From an uncultured Eubacteriales bacterium (lineage in GTDB: Bacteria > Bacillota > Clostridia > Oscillospirales > CAG-272): DNA of 64,000 nucleotides. The position numbers and the translations under genes were made by a program. The DNA lies in contig CAKSDZ010000003.1 of assembly GCA_934446365.1 (NCBI GenBank), positions 196,948 through 260,947 of the forward strand. The letters are read 5' to 3'. Each line of letters starts with the position of its first letter. Within the stretch, counting starts at the first letter, position 1. Below, piece after piece: positions 59,033-64,000 of this stretch. The notes under the pieces were generated by a model. That model was not told the DNA's origin, ran no database searches, and was given only the letters and a program-made list of their open reading frames with translations.

Positions 59033-59635
59033 ATGAAAAAATGGTTTTGGGCGTTGCTTGCCGTGTGGATGATAGCCGGCTCCTTTTCTGTGACGATACG
59101 GGCGGACCGCGTGGTCGGAAACGAAAACGGCGATATTTCCGACGGTGCAGGAGATATTCCGAATGCATCCGGCTCGTCGTCGGAAATCAAGGTGATGGTA
59201 TCCGATGTTGCAAGCCGTTATGCGGTCGATGTGACGTTTCCCCAGCTTACTGTCGTTTTCGGGGAAGTTGTTTGGAATGTCGATGACTGCCGCTATGAAA
59301 TCGAGGAGAATGATCCCGGTATCAATCGGTTTGACATTCAGGTCACCAATCATTCCGACCGGCCGATTCTCATATACGGCGACTTTCAGAAAACCTCCGT
59401 ATCCGACGGGATAGCCGTTGTATGCGATGCAAGCTCGGCACGCAAGCTGAGGATTCCGGCGGTCGCACCGGAGGCGGCCGCGCCGCAGAGCATGACAATC
59501 GGCGTCTTGGCTGTGCCGGAGACGGGAAAAACATGGTCGGATGTTCTCGTCCGGCTGCTTTCCGGGAAAACGGAGAATGCCGGTTATTCTTACACGATCG
59601 GAACGCTTTCGGTTTTTGTGGAAGCGGCGCCGTAG
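59033..59635 (+). CDS. secreted protein, YAVDV/WNV family, member 1
   Basis: A 200-residue protein with a signal peptide (MKKWFWALLAVWMIAGSFS, cleaved near RADR). Family marks: SRYAVDVTFPQLTVVFGEVV and WNVDDCRYE (about residues 62-90), NHSDRPI (about residue 105), C-terminal strand YTIGTLSVFVEAAP. Mature part about 175 residues, beta-rich, one non-conserved Cys pair. RBS: GGAGGAG. It follows the large protein by 17 bp and has no anchor. Confidence 0.8.
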   Translation: MKKWFWALLAVWMIAGSFSVTIRADRVVGNENGDISDGAGDIPNASGSSSEIKVMVSDVASRYAVDVTFPQLTVVFGEVVWNVDDCRYEIEENDPGINRFDIQVTNHSDRPILIYGDFQKTSVSDGIAVVCDASSARKLRIPAVAPEAAAPQSMTIGVLAVPETGKTWSDVLVRLLSGKTENAGYSYTIGTLSVFVEAAP

Positions 59636-59647
59636 GGCAAATTCCCC

Positions 59648-59672
59648 GTTTATAAACTTGGGGTAGTTTATC
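59648..59672 (+). repeat. palindrome GTTTATAAAC before member 2
   Basis: GTTTATAAAC at 59648-59657, part of a CCCC/GGGG and ATAAAC/GTTTAT hairpin. The same 10-bp palindrome recurs at 60342-60351 before member 3. Confidence 0.5.
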
Positions 59673-59700
59673 GTAAATATCTATTTTTAGGAGGAAGAAC

Positions 59701-60324
59701 ATGAAAAGATTTCTTTTGGTTTTATTATCCGTGCTGATTCTCGCGGGACTTTGCTGCATGAGCATTGCGGCGGCGGATATTACCAAGCATGTTGTTGGTA
59801 CGCACGGCCAAAACGGCACGGCTGCGGACGGCGCGCAGGAGCTTCCGAGCGGCGCATCCACAAGCGGTGACGTGGTATTAACTGTGGGAAAAATCAACAG
59901 CAGATATGCCGTGGATGTCATATTTCCCGATGCGATGACCATTGCGGCGGGTGATGTGACGTGGAATGTCAATACCTTGCAGTATGAGCTGGATAATGCT
60001 GTGCTGAAAGATGAATCATTTAAGATCACGGTTGTCAATTATTCCGATCTGCCGGTCGTTGCAACACCGTCGGCGACGGTTACGGCAGCGGGGGGAGCCG
60101 CTGGCATATCGCTTACCGTCCCTGATGCTTCGACGACGCTGATGGCTGTGACGGATAAGAATAACTCTTCGGGAAAAGCAGTCACCGGAGAAATCACGGC
60201 GACGCTTTCATCGGGCGACTGGACATCCTCGATCTACGGACTGATTGCCGCTGGGAATACCGGCGACGTTACCGTCGGTACGATCACGATTACGATTGAA
60301 AAGCCAAAGCCTGCAACACCGTAA
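59701..60324 (+). CDS. secreted protein, YAVDV/WNV family, member 2
   Basis: A 207-residue protein. Signal peptide MKRFLLVLLSVLILAGLCCM, with cleavage likely near AAA-DI. Marks: SRYAVDVIFPDAMTIAAGDV, TWNVNTLQYE, NYSDLPV, and the C-terminal strand VTVGTITITIEKPKPATP. The mature part is rich in Thr, Ala and Val and lacks Cys. RBS: AGGAGGAAG. An inverted-repeat leader (59648) precedes it, similar to that of member 3. Confidence 0.8.
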   Translation: MKRFLLVLLSVLILAGLCCMSIAAADITKHVVGTHGQNGTAADGAQELPSGASTSGDVVLTVGKINSRYAVDVIFPDAMTIAAGDVTWNVNTLQYELDNAVLKDESFKITVVNYSDLPVVATPSATVTAAGGAAGISLTVPDASTTLMAVTDKNNSSGKAVTGEITATLSSGDWTSSIYGLIAAGNTGDVTVGTITITIEKPKPATP

Positions 60325-60341
60325 TCCCGTTTCTTATTTTT

Positions 60342-60388
60342 GTTTATAAACGCGCGAGCGTTTGTAAAATATAAAAAATTTTTTATAT
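60342..60388 (+). promoter_or_regulatory. hairpin leader and possible promoter before member 3
   Basis: GTTTATAAAC (60342-60351) begins a TTTATAAACGC/GCGTTTGTAAA hairpin (60343-60368), then a perfect 20-bp A/T palindrome (60369-60388). TTGTAA, 18 bp, TATCAT could be a promoter. The leader may set a separate, higher level for member 3. Confidence 0.45.
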
Positions 60389-60411
60389 CATCTTTTTTAA
60401 GGAGGAAAGAC

Positions 60412-60972
60412 ATGAAAAAGATCCTTTCCATTTTTCTGGCAGTGCTTATGCTCGCAGGCCTTTGCGCTGTTACGGCTTTTGCCGATTTTGTAGGCAGCGA
60501 TGCGACCGGCGCTGAGGCAGACGCCTATAAGGGCGGTACTGCAACCGGAGATGTCACTATCAGCGTAACCGGAGATCCGATTCATAAGTATGCAGTAGAT
60601 GTGACATTTGAAGAACTTGTATTTACTTATAGCACAGGAAGTACATGGGATACCGTAGAGCATCAATACAAGGTTACCGGCGATGCTGCTTGGAGTCCAG
60701 CAAAAACCGTGACGCTCTCAAACCATTCTGATCTATCCGTTTGGTATTCTGCGGCAGTAGGAACGGTTTCCACAGAATACGGAGAGATATTTGTCAAGTT
60801 TAATGACACAGAGGATTCTATTGCATCAACAGAAATTGCAAAATGCGAAGTCGGCGGACCGGCTACTACTGCAAGCTTTACAGTAGGACTTGAAGGTGCT
60901 CCGGAAGTCGGTCAGATCACTAATAAAGTGATTGGTACTGTGACCGTTACGATTTCAAAGACAAGTGATTGA
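60412..60972 (+). CDS. secreted protein, YAVDV/WNV family, member 3 (probable major subunit)
   Basis: A 186-residue protein. Signal peptide MKKILSIFLAVLMLAGLCAV, cleaved near AFA-DF. Marks: HKYAVDVTFEELVFTYSTGS, TWDTVEHQYK, NHSDLSVWYSA and the terminal strand VIGTVTVTISKTSD, which ends like the large protein (VSVLISKTS). Codons are A/T-ending (GCA, GTA, ACA, GAA), unlike its neighbours. A strong AAGGAGG site and a hairpin on each side of the gene suggest high expression. It is likely the most abundant member. Confidence 0.82.
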   Translation: MKKILSIFLAVLMLAGLCAVTAFADFVGSDATGAEADAYKGGTATGDVTISVTGDPIHKYAVDVTFEELVFTYSTGSTWDTVEHQYKVTGDAAWSPAKTVTLSNHSDLSVWYSAAVGTVSTEYGEIFVKFNDTEDSIASTEIAKCEVGGPATTASFTVGLEGAPEVGQITNKVIGTVTVTISKTSD

Positions 60973-61004
60973 TTAAAATTAATTGATTTTTTCGATGATT
61001 TTCC

Positions 61005-61034
61005 CCCTGCGGGCGGCTGCGAACGCCCGCAGGG
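61005..61034 (+). terminator. stable hairpin after member 3, without T run
   Basis: CCCTGCGGGCG / CGCCCGCAGGG around an 8-base loop; no T run follows. It may stabilise the 3' end of a processed mRNA rather than terminate. Confidence 0.5.
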
Positions 61035-61080
61035 CTCCAATGCCGGTCAATTTGGAAGAAAGGAAGGAAAGTGCTGTCTT

Positions 61081-61686
61081 ATGAACGGTTTTCACAGCGT
61101 AAAAATGATGCTGAAATTCATACTGATTTTGACTATGGTCGTTTTCATGGCGGGCGCTCCGACCTTTTCTTTGCTTGCTGCGGATACGGTCGCCGGCGGC
61201 AGTGCCGATGTGTATATCCTTGTGAGTCCCATATACGGGCAGTACCGTTATTCGCTTGATATTGTGTTTTACAGCATGCGTTTTACCTACAATCTGCGCA
61301 GCACGGCGCATAACAGCGATACCGGAGAAACCTATGTGAACAGCGGCGAATGGCTGATGGATGAAAACAGAACGGAAACCGTGACGGTGACCGTTATCAA
61401 TCATTCCGATACGCCGGTTACGGCGACGGCAAAGACCAATACGACGGATTTTCGGCTTTGCGGCGTCGAGGTCGAGCGTTCGGGACTTGTGGAGGAGCTT
61501 CTTCCGGCCGTAAAGCTTTTGTCGGACCGGCAGGCACAGGTAAGCTCGCGGGAAATGAGTCTGACCCTTGTCGGGATACCGTCGCTTGTCTCTTATAAGG
61601 GGCAGAAAACGATTTATGTGACCGTTTATATCGTGCCGGCGAGCGGTTATGCCGCAAACGGGCAGTATTATATTCCTAACTTTTGA
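61081..61686 (+). CDS. secreted protein, YAVDV/WNV family, member 4 (diverged)
   Basis: A 201-residue protein with a signal helix (residues about 9-33, cleaved near LAA-DT). The first mark has drifted to YRYSLDIVFYSMRFTYNLRS, the WNV part is replaced by an Asn/Ser loop, but NHSDTPVTATAKTNTTD is well kept. The C-terminus (KTIYVTVYIVPASGYAANGQ, ending YYIPNF) resembles the last member (GTSNGYFYINTALFP). RBS: AAGGAAAG. Confidence 0.75.
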   Translation: MNGFHSVKMMLKFILILTMVVFMAGAPTFSLLAADTVAGGSADVYILVSPIYGQYRYSLDIVFYSMRFTYNLRSTAHNSDTGETYVNSGEWLMDENRTETVTVTVINHSDTPVTATAKTNTTDFRLCGVEVERSGLVEELLPAVKLLSDRQAQVSSREMSLTLVGIPSLVSYKGQKTIYVTVYIVPASGYAANGQYYIPNF

Positions 61687-61722
61687 ATTTCAGAAAATAC
61701 AGCGGAAAGAGGGTTTGTTCCT

Positions 61723-62376
61723 ATGAATATTAGCTTTCAAAACAGGGCGCCAAGGTCTCTTTGCGCCGTTTTTCTCGCCGCGGCGATTATCTTTCTTTCG
61801 TTTCCGTTCTGCTTATATGCGGACGAGACGACGGAAGATCCCGAGGATAACGACAAGCCGTATGTATATGCGGTTGAGATTGAGTTCGGCTCGTTCGGCT
61901 TTTATTACGATTGGGGGACTTGGAATGTGGGAACCTTTTCCTATGAAACGGACCCGGCGAGCACTTCTCCTGCGGCGGATACGGTTTCCGGTAAGCCGGG
62001 CTGGTATGGGTTTGACGGGATTACCAATCAAATCAAGGTCACCAATCTGACGTCCTCCTCGGCGGCCCAGCGAATCCGTATTTTGATCGAATACAGCGGT
62101 GTATCCGATGAATACAGCGCCTTTCCTCTTTTGTCCGGCAGCGTGAGGATGTATTGCTATGATTCACCGTCGTTTGATACCTGCCTGAATGTGTTTGACC
62201 GAACCGAGTTCAGACCGGATATTTGTGAATTTTATGTGGGAAACGGCGGAGAAAGCCGGGAAGTGTATCTCTCCTTTTCGGGAGAACCGAAAACGGTCGA
62301 CGGGGAGCCTTTCATGAGCGTAACGGCACAGAAAATCGGGTATATTACGCTCGGTGTAGCGCTTGCGGACAAATAA
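61723..62376 (+). CDS. secreted protein, YAVDV/WNV family, member 5
   Basis: A 217-residue protein. Signal peptide: about residues 1-32, ending FPFCLYA-DE. Marks: YVYAVEIEFGSFGFYYDWGT and WNVGTFSYE, then NLTSSSA in place of NHSD, and a KIGYITLGVALADK C-terminal strand. A segment with EDPEDNDK after cleavage is acidic. Cys residues in MYCYDSPSFDTC and PDICEF could form disulphides. RBS: GAAAGAGGG. Confidence 0.76.
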   Translation: MNISFQNRAPRSLCAVFLAAAIIFLSFPFCLYADETTEDPEDNDKPYVYAVEIEFGSFGFYYDWGTWNVGTFSYETDPASTSPAADTVSGKPGWYGFDGITNQIKVTNLTSSSAAQRIRILIEYSGVSDEYSAFPLLSGSVRMYCYDSPSFDTCLNVFDRTEFRPDICEFYVGNGGESREVYLSFSGEPKTVDGEPFMSVTAQKIGYITLGVALADK

Positions 62377-62399
62377 AAAGGGAGCGGAGGATCGTTTTC

Positions 62400-62933
62400 A
62401 TGCGCAATTTATGCTACACTTCTTTCAGACGGACGCTGATTCTGATTATCCTTGCGGTGCTCGCGGCAGGTCTTGCGTTTTCTGCCTTTTTTCTGATGCT
62501 TCACATAAGTCCGTCGCTTTTGGATAAAAACCGTCTTTCCGGCGTGCCGTCTGATATTCCGGAGGAGCAGGGCTATCGCTCTTATTCGGCGGAGGGCGTA
62601 TGCGATGTCGCGCTTTGCGGCAATCCCCTTATCGACGGAAAGTCGGTAAGGCTGCTGCTTACCAATCCCGAATCCAATACCGTATGGCTCAGAGCGGAGA
62701 TATACAGCGTGTCGTTTACCTATGACACCTCGGGAAATATTACGGCGGCTTCGCCCGATAAAAAACTGGGGGAAAGCGGCTTTATCCGTCCCGGTGAATA
62801 TGTGGAAACGGTATCTCTTTCTCGAAAGCTGAAAGAGGATAAGGTCTATGTGATGATTAAAATCGCCACTTATGTCGAGGAAACCGGCACGTCAAACGGA
62901 TATTTTTATATCAATACCGCTCTTTTTCCGTGA
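62400..62933 (+). CDS. anchored protein, distant YAVDV-family relative, member 6
   Basis: A 177-residue protein. An N-terminal helix (about residues 11-35, LILIILAVLAAGLAFSAFFL) is not followed by a good cleavage site, so it is probably a membrane anchor. The outside part keeps a reduced pattern: AEIYSVSFTYDTSGN, then KVYVMIKIATYVEE and a C-terminal GTSNGYFYINTALFP matching member 4. RBS: GGGAGCGGAGG. As the last gene and the only anchored one, it may attach the assembly to the membrane. Confidence 0.7.
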   Translation: MRNLCYTSFRRTLILIILAVLAAGLAFSAFFLMLHISPSLLDKNRLSGVPSDIPEEQGYRSYSAEGVCDVALCGNPLIDGKSVRLLLTNPESNTVWLRAEIYSVSFTYDTSGNITAASPDKKLGESGFIRPGEYVETVSLSRKLKEDKVYVMIKIATYVEETGTSNGYFYINTALFP

Positions 62934-63022
62934 TTTTATAAAAATAACAGAAAAACCGCCGCTAATGGTCGGGGGTCGTAAGAAAGTAATATCGTATTTT
63001 TGTAGGAACGGCATGGCTTCGG
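62934..63022. other. boundary between surface operon and mobile element
   Basis: A short gap without a gene. A GGAACGGCATG / CATGCCGTTTCC hairpin (63004-63031) overlaps the recombinase stop codon. The end of the element probably lies in this gap; the other end is outside the window. Confidence 0.5.
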
Positions 63023-64000
63023 TCATGCCGTTTCCTCTTTCATCAGTTCATTCAGCGGGATAAAGCCCACAAGGTCATAGGAAATGCGGATGTTCTGCCG
63101 CCGTTTGCCGCTGCTCTTGTCGGGAGCTTCGATATAAACTCCCTTAACAAGTTCCCGCAGAGCATAGGGCGTAAGCTCGTCCAAGTCCTTGTATTTGTGT
63201 ACCCTCTGAATAAACTGCTCCAAGTTTTCAATCTGTCGTTCCTGTACTTCAATATCCTGTTGCAAGGTCTGGATTTCCACTTTAAGCTGCTCCTGCTCGG
63301 TTTCGTAGCTTCTGCTCATCATGGAAAACCGTTCATCGTTGATGCGTCCCGCCACATTGTCCTCATAGATGCGGATAAACAGGCGTTCAAGCTCTCCCAT
63401 GCGCCGCTGCGTCTGTTCCAGACGCTTGACGCTTGCACAAATTTTTTCCTCGCTGGACAGCAGGAGCTTGTGTTCCATAACTGCCCGGAAGTGCGCTTCA
63501 TACCGTGTCACATAGAAAATGACTGCTTTCATGTGCATCCAGACCAAATCTTCCAGAACAACCGCCCGGATAAAGTGCGCCGAACAGCTTCCCGTGTTGC
63601 TTCGGTAGTTGGCGCAGACAAAGTGATCCTGCCGCTTCTCAAAGTAATTAGTGGTGCAGTACCGCATTTTCGCTCCGCAGTCAGCACAGTAAACCATGCC
63701 GGAGAACAGGCTGCTCTTGCCCGTTTTCGTTCTGCGGTGTCGCTGTTGGCGAATCTCCTGCACCTTGTCAAAGACTTCCTGCTCGATGATCGCCGGATGG
63801 GTGTTGTAGAAAATCGCCTGTTTATCAAGGGGCGTTTCCCGCTGCTTCTTGTCCCAGATGGAATTGGTGTAGGTCTTGAAATTGACCGTACAGCCTGTGT
63901 ACTCCCGCCGTTCCAGAATGTGAACAACGGTGTTGGTATTCCAATGGTAGGGATCATCGGTTTCGGGGCTTGGGGTTTTGATGCCCGCCCTGCGCTTGTA
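63023..64000 (-). CDS. large serine recombinase, C-terminal part (runs off right edge)
   Basis: 325 codons reach the right edge without a start. Order: recombinase domain (DDPYHWNTNTVVHILERREY; GCTVNFKTY; THPAIIEQEVFDKVQEIR), zinc-ribbon (GMVYCADCGAKMRYCT...FVCANYRSNTGSCSAHFI), coiled coil (about residues 170-265 of this part; EQEQLKVEIQTLQQDIEVQE) and a DUF4368-like end (VYIEAPDKSSGKRRQNIRIS). The catalytic Ser domain lies outside. It is typical of Tn4451/ICE-type elements and different in codon use from its left neighbours. Confidence 0.92.
   Translation of the reverse strand, partial: YKRRAGIKTPSPETDDPYHWNTNTVVHILERREYTGCTVNFKTYTNSIWDKKQRETPLDKQAIFYNTHPAIIEQEVFDKVQEIRQQRHRRTKTGKSSLFSGMVYCADCGAKMRYCTTNYFEKRQDHFVCANYRSNTGSCSAHFIRAVVLEDLVWMHMKAVIFYVTRYEAHFRAVMEHKLLLSSEEKICASVKRLEQTQRRMGELERLFIRIYEDNVAGRINDERFSMMSRSYETEQEQLKVEIQTLQQDIEVQERQIENLEQFIQRVHKYKDLDELTPYALRELVKGVYIEAPDKSSGKRRQNIRISYDLVGFIPLNELMKEETA

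Noticed and set aside
54727..62933. Sortase-anchored pilus operon
   Set aside because: No LPXTG-type C-termini and no sortase gene in the cluster.

Overview
The window looks like a chromosomal segment of an endospore-forming Clostridia bacterium, probably of the Oscillospiraceae/Ruminococcaceae type. The evidence is a cotJ spore-coat operon at the left edge, T-box leaders, a glyQS-type GlyRS, a VanZ protein, Gram-positive ribosome-binding sites, moderate GC content and consensus sigma-A promoters with 17-bp spacers. No rRNA, tRNA or CRISPR array was seen.

Layout. 1-1671: end of cotJABC, vanZ and a small membrane protein. 1672-3098: a non-coding stretch with three tandem, related small-RNA units on the minus strand (each with its own promoter and terminator), then a GC-rich structured region on the plus strand. 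3099-11759: mostly minus-strand housekeeping genes: a T-box-controlled ileS, a MATE efflux gene behind a probable guanidine-IV riboswitch, a phosphoesterase, acetyltransferase, DUF2284 and aldose epimerase. 11977-29290: plus-strand genes: T-box/thrS, NUDIX, prfC, dut, a degenerate PfkB-like protein, ruvX, glyS and a PopT/DUF368 lipid-phosphate transporter. 29400-32028: three phage-derived genes with a shared promoter motif. 32046-36619: a YclNOPQ-type ferric-siderophore ABC transporter and a Cys-rich small protein. 36791-39643: a XRE regulator fused to a 16-residue-repeat solenoid, an AlaX editing protein and a gene broken by one nonsense codon. 39810-48827: TIGR04076, SGNH esterase, a DUF362 ferredoxin protein, a three-part split glutamate synthase, and a flavodiiron/flavin reductase/rubredoxin fusion. 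48929-51477: an SPFH-domain and zinc-ribbon gene pair.

The most striking part is 51579-62933. A tyrosine recombinase gene lies between two perfect 27-bp inverted repeats (51579-51605 and 53099-53125), each with the inner symmetry of a recombinase core site. Inside the segment, a strong promoter near the left end points leftward out of it, into a bidirectional terminator. If the 1.5-kb segment inverted, this promoter would instead sit about 170 bp upstream of the next gene on the right and read into it. The genes on the right encode a membrane protein with GLUG-like repeats (split by a -1 frameshift at a T6 run), a 1429-residue secreted protein, and six small secreted or anchored proteins. The C-terminus of the large protein and five of the small ones share one domain, with the motif YAVDV...W(N/D)...N(H/Y)SD; the last anchored protein is a more distant relative. 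This resembles a Hin-like phase switch driven by a tyrosine recombinase and controlling a multi-subunit extracellular assembly, captured in the OFF orientation. This is an inference from architecture. The right edge (63023-64000) is the C-terminal part of a large serine recombinase from a separate mobile element.
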